From positions 744,001-808,000 of the forward strand of contig NZ_CP135922.1 in the NCBI RefSeq assembly GCF_032399705.1: a stretch of 64,000 bases of DNA, written 5' to 3'. This DNA comes from Paenibacillus sp. BIC5C1. GTDB lineage: Bacteria > Bacillota > Bacilli > Paenibacillales > Paenibacillaceae. This document shows positions 1-8,471 of this stretch, in pieces. The first letter of the stretch is position 1; every line of letters starts with the position of its first letter. The position numbers were made by a program, and so were the translations under genes. A model generated the notes under the pieces. It worked only from the letters and a program-made list of their open reading frames with translations. It was not told where the DNA came from and made no database searches.

Positions 1-447
1 ACGCTTGAAAATGATGATAAAACGTTCAATGCTCCCGAGACCCTCTCGGTATGTCAGCGAATGGGACTGCCCATGGTGCTGGATATCCACCATCAATGGG
101 TGAACAATGAAGGCGAACAGCCGTGGGATCTCTGGCCGGATATATTGAAAACGTGGGAGTCCCCGCTTGCTCAGGCGGATTCACCGGCAGACAAGCCTTT
201 GCCGCCCAAAATTCATGTCTCCAGTCCAAAGAGTGAGAAGGACCTGCGAGGACATGCGGATGGTGTTGAGGTGGAACCATTGCTCGCCTTTTTACGTCAT
301 ATTGCAGCAGATACGCCCGCTCTTGATGTGATGATTGAGGCCAAACGCAAGGATGAAGCTCTGGTGCAGTTGATGCAGAAACTAGCATTCTATCACGAAG
401 AGGGTGTGGAGTGGGTGGACGAGTCGACGGTTATCATTCATCCGTAG
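1..447 (+). CDS. uvsE: UV damage endonuclease UvsE, C-terminal part
   Basis: The gene enters from the left edge; the frame is open from base 1 and ends at the TAG at 445-447, giving the last 148 residues. Seen: the run ENDDK at the start, VLDIHHQW at about residue 27, and MIEAKRKDEALVQLM near the end. These fit the metal-binding, TIM-barrel core of the UVDE family, which nicks DNA 5' of UV photoproducts and starts excision repair without photolyase. The conserved Glu, Asp and His residues in these motifs are intact, so nothing suggests decay. The N-terminal half and the promoter lie outside the window. About 100 bp separate it from the next gene, so co-transcription is possible but not shown. 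Confidence 0.9.
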   Translation, partial: TLENDDKTFNAPETLSVCQRMGLPMVLDIHHQWVNNEGEQPWDLWPDILKTWESPLAQADSPADKPLPPKIHVSSPKSEKDLRGHADGVEVEPLLAFLRHIAADTPALDVMIEAKRKDEALVQLMQKLAFYHEEGVEWVDESTVIIHP

Positions 448-545
448 CGCCAAAAGGGGCCTGGGCAACGAGAAACTTTACGACCCTCGGGGCGTATACT
501 TTTAACAAGTATTTTAATTTTTCGTAGATTGATATAGAAAGTAGA

Positions 546-1418
546 GTGAACGCTTTGAATGAGAAGGAAAAAACACCTTATGTCGTGACAAGCAAAAGCT
601 ATACTGCCGTCGCCATTAATGCAGCTTCCAAAGCTGGAGAGTGGATCAAGAGCCGTCTCGGAACTGTGGGGGAGCCCGGAACCAAGTATTCCCCGCAGGA
701 TCTCGTTACTGAAGTCGATAAAGGTGCGGAACAGATGATCCGCCGCCTGATTCTGACGCATTTTCCCCATCATGCCATTCTGGGTGAAGAAGGCGTGGAA
801 CCGGGGCCGGAAGCATCAGCGAAGGCACTGAAAGAAGCAGAGGAAGAAGAGTTTCTCTGGATTGTGGACCCGGTGGACGGAACGACGAACTTTGTACACG
901 GATTTCCGTTCTATTCGGTATCGATTGCTTTGGCCCATAACGGTGAGGTGATTGTAGGAGTAATCTACGATCCTTCCCGTGACGAGATGTTTGTTGCGGA
1001 AAAAGGAAAAGGAGCTTACGTGCACGGAAACCGGATGCTTGTATCGGATGAACAGGAACTGGCTCAGAGCCTGATCGCAGTTGGCTTCCCCGCGGATACA
1101 ACCTACGCGTTGCCGATCAATATGGCCGCTGTTCAGGCTCTTGCACCGCAAGTACGCAGTCTGCGGGCAGGTGGTTCTGCCGCCCTGCACTTGGCATATG
1201 TTGCAGCAGGTCGTCTGAGCGCTTATACCGAAGTCGGACTGAAGCCTTGGGATATCGCCGCAGGTGCACTGCTGGTTGAGGAATCCGGCGGTAAGGTTAC
1301 TGATACCGTGGGAACGCCTTACCAGCTGTCCGTGAGTCATGTGGTTGCCAGCAATGGCAAGATTCATGATGCACTGACGGGTGTGCTGAAGGAAGCAAAT
1401 GCAACTGGTTTAGAGTGA
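546..1418 (+). CDS. Inositol monophosphatase family protein
   Basis: A 290-residue cytoplasmic phosphatase of the IMPase/SuhB family, which removes phosphate from inositol phosphates or related sugar phosphates using Mg2+. Seen: GEEG at residues 80-83, the metal-binding signature WIVDPVDGTTNF at 105-116 (Asp108 and Asp111), and the second signature LKPWDIAAG near residue 235. All metal ligands expected for the family are present, and the length is normal. The start is a GTG at 546; an in-frame TTG at 555 is an alternative, and the Shine-Dalgarno match is weak in both cases. The next gene follows after 25 bp and looks co-transcribed; a terminator lies beyond that. The true substrate cannot be told from sequence. 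Confidence 0.88.
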   Translation: MNALNEKEKTPYVVTSKSYTAVAINAASKAGEWIKSRLGTVGEPGTKYSPQDLVTEVDKGAEQMIRRLILTHFPHHAILGEEGVEPGPEASAKALKEAEEEEFLWIVDPVDGTTNFVHGFPFYSVSIALAHNGEVIVGVIYDPSRDEMFVAEKGKGAYVHGNRMLVSDEQELAQSLIAVGFPADTTYALPINMAAVQALAPQVRSLRAGGSAALHLAYVAAGRLSAYTEVGLKPWDIAAGALLVEESGGKVTDTVGTPYQLSVSHVVASNGKIHDALTGVLKEANATGLE

Positions 1419-1443
1419 AAATTTACTGAAGGAGCGAACAATA

Positions 1444-1734
1444 ATGGATGAATCCAAAGAACTGGAACGACGTTTGAGTGATATGCTGACTGAAGGGGAC
1501 ATGGAGGAGTCCGGCGATGCTGACAAACGTGAACGTCAGCTGATTCCTCCCAAGTACGAGGTTCGCATTCAGACAGAACGGGACCCGATTGTCGAAGAAA
1601 CGTTGAAGTACCGGGACATGGCACGTGAGGTGGACGATCGCTACGATCGATACCTAGAGCGTTCTGCCGGGAACAAGCCGGATACCGACCCGAATGGTTC
1701 TGATTCTGGAGACACGAATAAATCAAAGTCTTAA
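1444..1734 (+). CDS. Small charged hypothetical protein
   Basis: A 96-residue protein that I do not recognise. It is rich in Asp, Glu, Lys and Arg, has no signal peptide, membrane segment or cysteine, and ends in a disordered-looking Gly/Asn/Asp/Ser tail. The middle (about residues 36-70) could form amphipathic helix. A good Shine-Dalgarno sequence (AAGGAGCG) sits about 9 bases before the ATG. It lies 25 bp behind the phosphatase gene and is followed by a strong terminator, so the two probably share a transcript. No function can be assigned from sequence. Confidence 0.75.
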   Translation: MDESKELERRLSDMLTEGDMEESGDADKRERQLIPPKYEVRIQTERDPIVEETLKYRDMAREVDDRYDRYLERSAGNKPDTDPNGSDSGDTNKSKS

Positions 1735-1766
1735 CGAGTGGACATCTTGCTTATACTCAACGGATA

Positions 1767-1798
1767 ACAGACTTACCTAATTAGGGGAGTCTGTTTTT
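1767..1798 (+). terminator. Rho-independent terminator
   Basis: The arms ACAGACT (1767-1773) and AGTCTGT (1788-1794) enclose a second inner pair CCTAA/TTAGG and are followed by a T run. It ends the transcript of the phosphatase and the small charged protein. Confidence 0.85.
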
Positions 1799-1940
1799 CG
1801 TGTGGATATGGAGTGCAGACGACAGCACCCCTTTAATAATGTTAGAATAGAGTTACACGAACTTCTGTCATTGGAGTGAACAGTGTAATATGTAATTATA
1901 TTTTATTTTATAGATACGAGAAAAAAGGAGTGTTCTAAGA

Positions 1941-3257
1941 ATGAAGCGTAAACGCATATGGAGAAGTACCGCCGCGGGATTAACGGCAAGTATGCTGGCA
2001 GGGATGCTGATTTTGGCATCATCCGCACAGTCTGCTCATGCTGCGGATAGCAATACGTTACCAGCTGGAAGCGTAACATCATCATTGCCTGTACAGAAAG
2101 ATGCGGTAGCGGTAACCAAGGAATTCCGCCTCGTCACATTGGGGGATTCCATCACCGTAGGGTATGAGCCGAACCTCAAAGAACTGCCATATGGTTATGT
2201 AGAACGGTTGCAGGAACAAGGTCTGCTTCACGGACGTACTCAGGTGGACAACTATGGTATTGCCGGATTGAAGAGCAGTGGTTTGAAAAACTTTGCAGAT
2301 GCGATTAAAGAAGGGAAAGCGCTCACTTCCGAAGCTATTCAACCGAACCTTCCTGATCCAAGAGCGGCACAAGTTGGAGCCAATATTGCTGCCATCCGGG
2401 AGAGTGTAGCAGGAGCCAATCTCGTTGCCGTCACAATTGGAGGGAACGATGTATCCGAGTTGCTTGGTTCAGCAGATAAGCTGAGTGACGCGGAACTGGA
2501 AGCCAAAGTGAAGGAATTGCTAACTTCTTATACAGTCAATGTTAGTGCAGTTATCAATGATATTCATGAGATTAATCCGAATGCCAAAATTGTAATCGCT
2601 GACCAGTACCAACCCATGCCTGAAGTAGCTGGCAAAGCACTCTATGCGAAACTGATGGAAGCTTCCCAGGGGTTTACTGCGACCATTGATGGAATTGCGA
2701 CTGAATTTTCCGCTAAAGGGATTGATGTAAAAGTGGCTCATGTCGCCAAGGAGTTTGTTGGCGGTGAAGGCACGATGACTCACATGATTAAGGACCGCGA
2801 TTTCCACCCGAATCAGTTCGGATATGAAGCGATTGCCAAAGTATTCGCAGAAACAATCTGGGGCGATTACACCAAGCTGACGGCTCCTGCTGCAGGCCAA
2901 CCGATGAATATCATCGTCAGTGGTAAAACGCTGGATACGCCGTACAAACCAATTAACCGCAATGGTAAAAACTTTGTGGCGATCCAGGATATCGTAAACG
3001 CCGTTGGCGCAACCACGGTATGGGATAACAAAACCTCAACCGCAACGATTACATATGGAGATCGGAAGGTTGCCGTGAAGATTGGTGCAACGGCTGTTCA
3101 GGTGAATGGTGCATCCGTAGCCGTGGATACACCTGCATTCCTGAGCAAAGTGGGTACAGAATCCAAAACGTATGTACCTCTCGCCATGGTAGCCGAGGGT
3201 CTTGGCTTTGATGTACAATATATAGCTAAGTTAAAAACCGTTTTTGTGAATCCGTAA
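1941..3257 (+). CDS. Secreted SGNH/GDSL hydrolase with copper-amine-oxidase-like stalk domain
   Basis: A 438-residue exported esterase or lipase-like enzyme. Seen: a Sec signal peptide (basic start, hydrophobic stretch about 11-30, AHA-A cleavage site near 35); the GDS block VTLGDSITVGYE with the likely nucleophile Ser70; the GGND block (TIGGNDVSELLG) near 174; and the catalytic DFHPN block near 290. After residue 310 comes a roughly 120-residue module of the copper amine oxidase N-terminal-like (stalk) type, with repeated phrases such as FVAIQDIVNAVG and YVPLAMVAEGLG. This module is common at the ends of Paenibacillus exported proteins. The start ATG follows AAAAAAGGAGTG. The gene stands alone with its own terminator. 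The substrate (lipid, acetylated glycan or other ester) is not evident. Confidence 0.85.
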   Translation: MKRKRIWRSTAAGLTASMLAGMLILASSAQSAHAADSNTLPAGSVTSSLPVQKDAVAVTKEFRLVTLGDSITVGYEPNLKELPYGYVERLQEQGLLHGRTQVDNYGIAGLKSSGLKNFADAIKEGKALTSEAIQPNLPDPRAAQVGANIAAIRESVAGANLVAVTIGGNDVSELLGSADKLSDAELEAKVKELLTSYTVNVSAVINDIHEINPNAKIVIADQYQPMPEVAGKALYAKLMEASQGFTATIDGIATEFSAKGIDVKVAHVAKEFVGGEGTMTHMIKDRDFHPNQFGYEAIAKVFAETIWGDYTKLTAPAAGQPMNIIVSGKTLDTPYKPINRNGKNFVAIQDIVNAVGATTVWDNKTSTATITYGDRKVAVKIGATAVQVNGASVAVDTPAFLSKVGTESKTYVPLAMVAEGLGFDVQYIAKLKTVFVNP

Positions 3258-3299
3258 CGTAATAAGTAACACTCTAATACACTTTCGCATGATGTCGAG

Positions 3300-3341
3300 C
3301 AGCCAGATTCCTTGATCCTTTCAGGGAATCTGGCTGTTTTT
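3300..3341 (+). terminator. Rho-independent terminator
   Basis: A perfect 12-bp stem, CAGCCAGATTCC (3300-3311) with GGAATCTGGCTG (3325-3336), followed by five T. It ends the SGNH hydrolase transcript. Confidence 0.9.
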
Positions 3342-3495
3342 GCGTCTATTTTCATGCAAGCACAAAGAGACAGACCTTCGGAAATGACCTAAAATGTTGC
3401 ATAAATATGACTTGTCATCTGACCATGGATGTGTAAATATGAAAATAACTTACAGTAGATCGAAAACAGTTTCGAATGACAGCACCCTTCGCGAG

Positions 3496-3512
3496 CCAAA
3501 GGAGCGCTTTGG
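3496..3512 (+). promoter_or_regulatory. Inverted repeat enclosing the Shine-Dalgarno site of the sensor kinase gene
   Basis: CCAAAG (3496-3501) and CTTTGG (3507-3512) are perfect inverted arms around GAGCG, directly before the ATG at 3513. The Shine-Dalgarno bases AAAGGAG overlap the left arm, so a folded mRNA would partly hide the ribosome binding site. A regulatory effect is inference. Confidence 0.45.
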
Positions 3513-5300
3513 ATGAGTAGAATTAAAAACGCTTTCACGAAATTACCAATTCATCATAAAACCATTCTCCTCATTGGATTACTGATGATGATCAGCTTCA
3601 CGTTCTATGTATCTGTCTTGGGGTATGTGTTCGGCATTTATGACCGACAGATCTATGAGAAATCTTCGCAGGTGCTTAATATGTCTTCGGTGGGCATCGA
3701 GAACCAACTGCGCGAGATCTCCAATCTATCCTTCAAGGTCATGTCTGACGAGCCTCTTCAGCAATATCTACTTCAGTTGGATAAGGCTAATTCAGGATAT
3801 GAGAAAAATGGCCTGCGTAAAAAAATTACCAATAGACTGGTGGCATATGCAGGTTCAGAGAAATACGTCTATTCCATGATCTTTATCGATAATGATAATA
3901 ATGTTATGGCGGCTGGAAACCGGGAGGGGATCTCGGAGAAGAAGCAAAGCGAATTGGTTGCTTTGGGACAACAATATTCTGGCTCCAATGCCTGGTACAC
4001 GGGCGGCGATCAACAAGCGAGACTGCTGTCGGTTAGACAGGTAAAGTCTTTTACCGGTGGAGCGTTCACGCTGGAGAAGTTGGGCACTCTCGTTATTCGT
4101 GTACGATTGGATCGAATAGTTCAGGACCAGATGCAGCACCCGGCAGAGGATTCACAACTATTAATTACAGATGGTCGCGAAGTAATCTACCCAACAGAGT
4201 CGACTGTCAGTAAATCTGAAATCGAGTCTGAACTGAAGCGCACTCAGCCTTATGGGATAGCCATGTTTGAGCAGGGAAGGAATTTCGTCGCCCGTGCGAA
4301 TTCTCCTTATACCAATTGGGTGTATCTGTACATGACGCCCTTTGACCAAATGTTTAAGCAGATCCAGTTTGTCAAACAGCTGGTGACCGTCATTTTTATC
4401 ATGATATTCCTGGCGGCGCTTATATTCGGAGCCAAGTTTTCCCGCAGCATTACACAGCCCATCGCCCAGTTGATCAAGAAAATGCGCAATATCGAAAAGG
4501 GCGACTTGGATAAGTTGGAGGAAGCAGCGCTAGGCAATGTCCCGGCATCTTCACAGAACGAGGTGGGATTGTTGCATCGCACGTTCAAGATGATGGTACA
4601 GCGTATACGCGAACTCATTGACGAGAATTATGCGAAGCAACTCGTGATCCGAGAGACTGAATTGAAAGCGCTTCAGGCTCAGATTAATCCACATTTTCTA
4701 TATAACACACTGGAATCCATCAACTGGCTTGCCAAAGTACAGAAGCAGCATCAAATCTCCGAAATGGTTGAGGCTCTTGGATTCCTGCTACGAAGCTCGG
4801 TGAACATGTCCGAGAAGTGGATCACTTTGGAAAGGGAACTGGAGATTGTTCGCAGTTATGTGACGATCCAGCACACGCGATTCGAGGAAAGACTTGATTT
4901 TGACATGGACATTGCGCCTGAAGTGGGAACTGCACGTATTCCAAAGCTGACATTGCAACCATTGGTGGAGAACGCCATTCATTATGCATTGGAGCCAAGC
5001 ATAGAACCTTGCCGTATTCGGATTAGAGCGAGAGCAGATGGAGACAACGTTGTAATTGAGGTGGAGGACGATGGTCCGGGCATGACTCCCGAATTTCTGG
5101 AGCAATTGCAAGAGGGACGGGTACAGACGAGGGGACAGGGGATCGGACTGTCGAACATCAAAGAGCGGATCAGATTGACCTTCGGCGAAGAGGGCGAGAT
5201 GATCATGAGCAGCAATCCCGGATCAGGGACCGTAGTATCGATCAGAATACCTTGGATTAGAGAGGACGATGACGATGTACAAAGTGATGCTCGTAGATGA
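3513..5300 (+). CDS. yesM: YesM-family sensor histidine kinase
   Basis: A 595-residue membrane sensor kinase. Seen: a first transmembrane helix at about 17-40, an extracellular sensing region to about 290, a second helix at about 293-315, then a HAMP-like linker. The His_kinase block has the phospho-acceptor His in QAQINPHFLYNTLESINW (about 397-414), and the HATPase domain has LQPLVENAIHYAL (N box), DDGPGM and GQGIGLSNIKERI (G boxes). It belongs to the LytS/YesM class, which works with AraC-type response regulators to control sugar-uptake operons. The regulator gene overlaps its last 32 bases. The start at 3513 has AAAGGAG eight bases upstream. The ligand is unknown; the neighbouring importer and acetylesterase suggest a pectin-derived sugar. 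Confidence 0.92.
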   Translation: MSRIKNAFTKLPIHHKTILLIGLLMMISFTFYVSVLGYVFGIYDRQIYEKSSQVLNMSSVGIENQLREISNLSFKVMSDEPLQQYLLQLDKANSGYEKNGLRKKITNRLVAYAGSEKYVYSMIFIDNDNNVMAAGNREGISEKKQSELVALGQQYSGSNAWYTGGDQQARLLSVRQVKSFTGGAFTLEKLGTLVIRVRLDRIVQDQMQHPAEDSQLLITDGREVIYPTESTVSKSEIESELKRTQPYGIAMFEQGRNFVARANSPYTNWVYLYMTPFDQMFKQIQFVKQLVTVIFIMIFLAALIFGAKFSRSITQPIAQLIKKMRNIEKGDLDKLEEAALGNVPASSQNEVGLLHRTFKMMVQRIRELIDENYAKQLVIRETELKALQAQINPHFLYNTLESINWLAKVQKQHQISEMVEALGFLLRSSVNMSEKWITLERELEIVRSYVTIQHTRFEERLDFDMDIAPEVGTARIPKLTLQPLVENAIHYALEPSIEPCRIRIRARADGDNVVIEVEDDGPGMTPEFLEQLQEGRVQTRGQGIGLSNIKERIRLTFGEEGEMIMSSNPGSGTVVSIRIPWIREDDDDVQSDARR

Positions 5301-6828
5301 TGAACGTGTCATTCTGGAGGGGATTTCGCAAGTCGTGGATTGGGCTGCAGCGGGAACGGAACTGGTGGATACCGCGAGAAACGGAATTGAAGCGCTGGAT
5401 AAAATCGGTCATTCCAGACCGGATATTATCATTACGGATATTTCAATGCCGGGCCTGGATGGTCTTGGACTCATTGAAAAAGCTTCCGAAGCTTACCCTG
5501 GACTTCGCTTTATCATGTTGTCTGGCTACAAAGAGTTCGAATACGCTCGACGGGCCATGCAGTATGGAGTGAAACATTATCTGCTTAAACCGTGTAACGA
5601 GAACCAGATTCACGATGCTTTGTCCGAGTTGCTTCAGGAACACCAGGATGCCCAGGTAAAGGAACATGTCGCCGGAGAGATGAAACAGCGGCTGCAGCGG
5701 GTCCTGCCACATGTGAAGGAGCAGTTCCTGCTGGAGTTTATGACGAACCAAACCTATGGTCCGGTCGATTTGGAGTATTATCAGGAGCTGTTTGATCTGG
5801 AACTGGAGGATAACGCAGTTCGACTGCTGCTGTTCCGGATTGCAGATGAACATGATTATAGTCATTTATTTGCGATCAAAAATATTGCCAGTGATCTGCT
5901 GCCCCATGTTCTGCTAAGCACAACCATTGAAGGCAAACTGTTAATATTACTGGGAGACTCTGCGGATCCGGTTGGTCTGAAGGAAAGCATTGAGGAAGTG
6001 CGGGCTGCTTTCACCAGATTATATAAATTGGAAGTTACGGCTGCCTTAAGTGAAGCAGATCGGATGATCCAGTCCCGACGTCTGTTCCGTGAGGCACTGC
6101 AATGCCTGAATCACCGCTTCTTTATCGGTGAAGGCAAGCTGATTACCAATAGTGATCTGGAGCTGGCCGGGGAATGTGATGGTGTACATGTTGAACAAGA
6201 TGCCGAGCAGTTGTGCCAGTTGATTAAGTCAGGCAATACCGAAGAAGCAGCAGCTGAAGTGGATCGCCTGTTCGACCTTTTGTCTGGTCAGCAGCTTGAA
6301 ATCGGGATTACTCGTTCGTATGTGGTGCAGTTGTACTCAGCAATGATTCATGTCTGTCCTCCTGAGGAGGCGACGGAATTTACCCAGCAGATGGCAGAGC
6401 TTCCCCATATCGACACATTGTCTGGCTTAAAATCTTTTGTTGCCAGCAGCGCAGCCCGGCTAACCTCCGGTTATTACAAAAATCATATTAGTCGTCAATC
6501 TTCTGCCGTAGAGAAGATGATGGATATTGTGGATCGCCATTATGGAGAAGCTGATCTATCACTTAACGGGGTCGCCCATCAGATGTTATATATGAATCCG
6601 GATTATCTCGGCAAAATTTTCAAAAAAGTGACGGGAGAAAACTTCTCCAATTATGTGAATCGGTTGCGCATTGAGCGTGCCTGCGACCATATTCGCAGAG
6701 GTGGGGATGTGAAGGTTTTTGAGCTTGCCGAATTGTTTGGCTTTGGGGGGAACTCACAATATTTCAGTCAGGTGTTCAAGAAGTGGACCGGCATGACACC
6801 TACCGAATTCCGCAGAACTGGCTTATAA
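5269..6828 (+). CDS. yesN: YesN-family response regulator, AraC-type DNA-binding
   Basis: A 519-residue cytoplasmic transcription regulator. Seen: a receiver domain (about 1-120) with acidic pocket Asp10/Asp11, phospho-acceptor Asp57 in IIITDISMPGLDGL, and the conserved Lys in YLLKPCNE; a long linker (about 130-410) of the kind usual in YesN proteins; and a C-terminal AraC pair of helix-turn-helices (about 420-519) with NPDYLGKIFKKVTGENFSNY and the family end FKKWTGMTPTEFRR. It starts inside the kinase gene (ATG at 5269, with a second ATG at 5275), so the pair is translationally linked. Its likely target is the importer operon starting at 7050. A terminator follows. Confidence 0.93.
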   Translation: MTMYKVMLVDDERVILEGISQVVDWAAAGTELVDTARNGIEALDKIGHSRPDIIITDISMPGLDGLGLIEKASEAYPGLRFIMLSGYKEFEYARRAMQYGVKHYLLKPCNENQIHDALSELLQEHQDAQVKEHVAGEMKQRLQRVLPHVKEQFLLEFMTNQTYGPVDLEYYQELFDLELEDNAVRLLLFRIADEHDYSHLFAIKNIASDLLPHVLLSTTIEGKLLILLGDSADPVGLKESIEEVRAAFTRLYKLEVTAALSEADRMIQSRRLFREALQCLNHRFFIGEGKLITNSDLELAGECDGVHVEQDAEQLCQLIKSGNTEEAAAEVDRLFDLLSGQQLEIGITRSYVVQLYSAMIHVCPPEEATEFTQQMAELPHIDTLSGLKSFVASSAARLTSGYYKNHISRQSSAVEKMMDIVDRHYGEADLSLNGVAHQMLYMNPDYLGKIFKKVTGENFSNYVNRLRIERACDHIRRGGDVKVFELAELFGFGGNSQYFSQVFKKWTGMTPTEFRRTGL

Positions 6829-6859
6829 CAATTGACTGACGATCATGTATTCGATATAT

Positions 6860-6910
6860 GAGGGGGACTAACAGTGCCGATAGAGGTGCAGTTGTCCTCC
6901 TCTGTTTTTT
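6860..6910 (+). terminator. Rho-independent terminator
   Basis: The arms GAGGGGGACTAAC (from 6860) and GTTGTCCTCCTC (6891-6902) pair with small interruptions and are followed by a T run at 6904-6910. It separates the two-component genes from the importer operon. Confidence 0.75.
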
Positions 6911-6979
6911 GAACCAAGAAGACGGTTTTGTGTATTCAACTATGGTCCGACATTTGCGAAAATGACAATATAAAGTTTG

Positions 6980-6993
6980 TGAAAGCGTTATCA
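6980..6993 (+). promoter_or_regulatory. Catabolite responsive element (cre) for CcpA
   Basis: TGAAAGCGTTATCA matches the Gram-positive cre consensus TGWAANCGNTNWCA at all fixed positions. It lies 57-70 bases before the start codon of the binding-protein gene, a usual place for repression by CcpA when preferred sugars are present. The match is seen; the binding is inferred. Confidence 0.75.
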
Positions 6994-7049
6994 GAAAGTA
7001 GAAGATAACTCGTTCACACAACCATTTCAACATAAAAGGGGAGATTGGC

Positions 7050-8330
7050 ATGGTGAAAAAGGCGATATTCCTGATGATGGCGGCATTGCTGGTATTAACA
7101 ACGGCATGCAGCAGCGGAGGATCGGGCGAATCATCTGGGGATGGTTCAGTAACCCTTCGTATCGCATGGTGGGGATCGGATGCACGTCACGAATATACAC
7201 AGAAGGTCATTGACTTGTACAAAGAGAAAAACCCGAACGTCAAAATTGACGTGGAATATGCTTCGTTCGATGACTACTGGAAAAAGCTCGCTCCACAAGC
7301 TGCAGCGAATCAACTGCCGGACATTGTTCAGATGGATATTTCCTACATCAGCCAATATGCACAGAATGGACAGCTCGAAGATCTGTCCCCGTACATTGGA
7401 AACCAGATTAAAGTGGACGATGTATCCGAGAACGTAATCAGCACAGGCGTTATCAACAGCAAACAATATGGAGTACCTGCTGGTGTTAACGTACTGGGTT
7501 TCCAGTATGATCCGGCTCTGCTCAAAAAAGCGGGTGTGGATGCCATTCCCGAAAATATGACTTGGGAATCGTATGAAGAGCTTGGCAAACAAACGGCTGC
7601 CAAAGGACTCTTCCTGGACGGGGGCGTAGCGCCGGATATCTTCTTCCACTATTTCTTGCGTACCAAAGGATTGTCCCTCTACAACGCTGAAGGAACGGGT
7701 CTTGGCTATGATGACGACAAACTATTCGTTGAGTTCTTTGGACTCATGCGCCGGATGATCGAGCAGGGTGCAGCGCCTTCCCCGGATCTGGCTAACCAAA
7801 CCAAAGGCATCATCGAGGAATCCGATTTGGTCAAGGAAAAAGGAATTGGCGTATGGCAATGGTCCAACCAGTTTGTGGCCTTGCAGCAAGTTGCCAATCG
7901 TCCGTTAGAGATTGCACCAATGCCTGGACCTGACATGGAAAAAGGACTTTATATGCAGCCAAGTATGTACTGGGCCGTAACATCGAACTCAAAAGTGAAG
8001 GAAGAAGCGGCCAAATTCATTGACTTCTGGGTTAATGATGTGGAAGCTAACAAACTGATCAAAGGCGAGCGCGGTGTGCCGATCTCGGGCAAAATCAAGG
8101 AAGCTATCGCTCCTGAGCTGAGTGATGCAACGAAGCAGGTATTTGAATTCGTAGCGGCCATGGAGCCTAAGGCTTCACCAATGAGTCCGCCACCACCAGT
8201 AGGTTCACCTGAAGTTATCGCATCTCTTGCGGATGTCGTAGAGGAACTGAACTTTGGTAAGGTTACACCGGAACAAGCAGCAGCGACATTCCGCAAAAAT
8301 GCCGAGGCGGTTCTTGCCAACAATAAATAA
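7050..8330 (+). CDS. Sugar ABC transporter substrate-binding lipoprotein (YesO-like)
   Basis: A 426-residue extracellular solute-binding protein of family 1. Seen: a lipoprotein signal MVKKAIFLMMAALLVLTTAC with lipobox LTTAC (Cys20), a Ser/Gly linker, then a typical start VTLRIAWWGSDARHEYTQ and the family phrases LPDIVQMDISYISQYAQNG and GVPAGVNVLGFQYDPALLKK. The protein would sit on the outer face of the membrane and pass oligosaccharides to the two permeases that follow. AAAAGGGGAGA precedes the ATG. No ATPase gene is present; a shared MsmX-type ATPase elsewhere is usual for this family. The YesM/YesN pair upstream and the acetylesterase downstream point to rhamnogalacturonan or a related pectin fragment, but the substrate is inferred. 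Confidence 0.9.
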   Translation: MVKKAIFLMMAALLVLTTACSSGGSGESSGDGSVTLRIAWWGSDARHEYTQKVIDLYKEKNPNVKIDVEYASFDDYWKKLAPQAAANQLPDIVQMDISYISQYAQNGQLEDLSPYIGNQIKVDDVSENVISTGVINSKQYGVPAGVNVLGFQYDPALLKKAGVDAIPENMTWESYEELGKQTAAKGLFLDGGVAPDIFFHYFLRTKGLSLYNAEGTGLGYDDDKLFVEFFGLMRRMIEQGAAPSPDLANQTKGIIEESDLVKEKGIGVWQWSNQFVALQQVANRPLEIAPMPGPDMEKGLYMQPSMYWAVTSNSKVKEEAAKFIDFWVNDVEANKLIKGERGVPISGKIKEAIAPELSDATKQVFEFVAAMEPKASPMSPPPPVGSPEVIASLADVVEELNFGKVTPEQAAATFRKNAEAVLANNK

Positions 8331-8350
8331 CAGTTGAATGATTGCTTGTT

Positions 8351-8414
8351 CATCCCATTAACGGGATGGACGGGAACAGGGCTACTCGCATAACGCGAGG
8401 GCCTTTCCCCGTCC
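8351..8414 (+). promoter_or_regulatory. Intercistronic hairpins after the binding-protein gene
   Basis: Two stem-loops occupy the 141-base gap between binding protein and first permease: CATCCC/GGGATG (8351-8368), and a longer one with outer arms GGACGGG (8368-8374) and CCCGTCC (8408-8414) around an inner CTCGC/GCGAG hairpin. No T run follows, so this is probably an mRNA-stabilising or attenuating structure. Such structures let cells make more binding protein than permease. The role is inferred. Confidence 0.6.
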
Positions 8415-8471
8415 AGTAACCCGAAGTAAGGCTGTGGGAAGCAAGCAGATCAATAAAGGAGGTTCGTTCCG

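Noticed and set aside
3524..3537. A cre-like site TAAAAACGCTTTCA at the start of the sensor-kinase gene
   Set aside because: It lacks the second-position G of the consensus and lies inside the coding region; it is too weak to call beside the perfect site at 6980.
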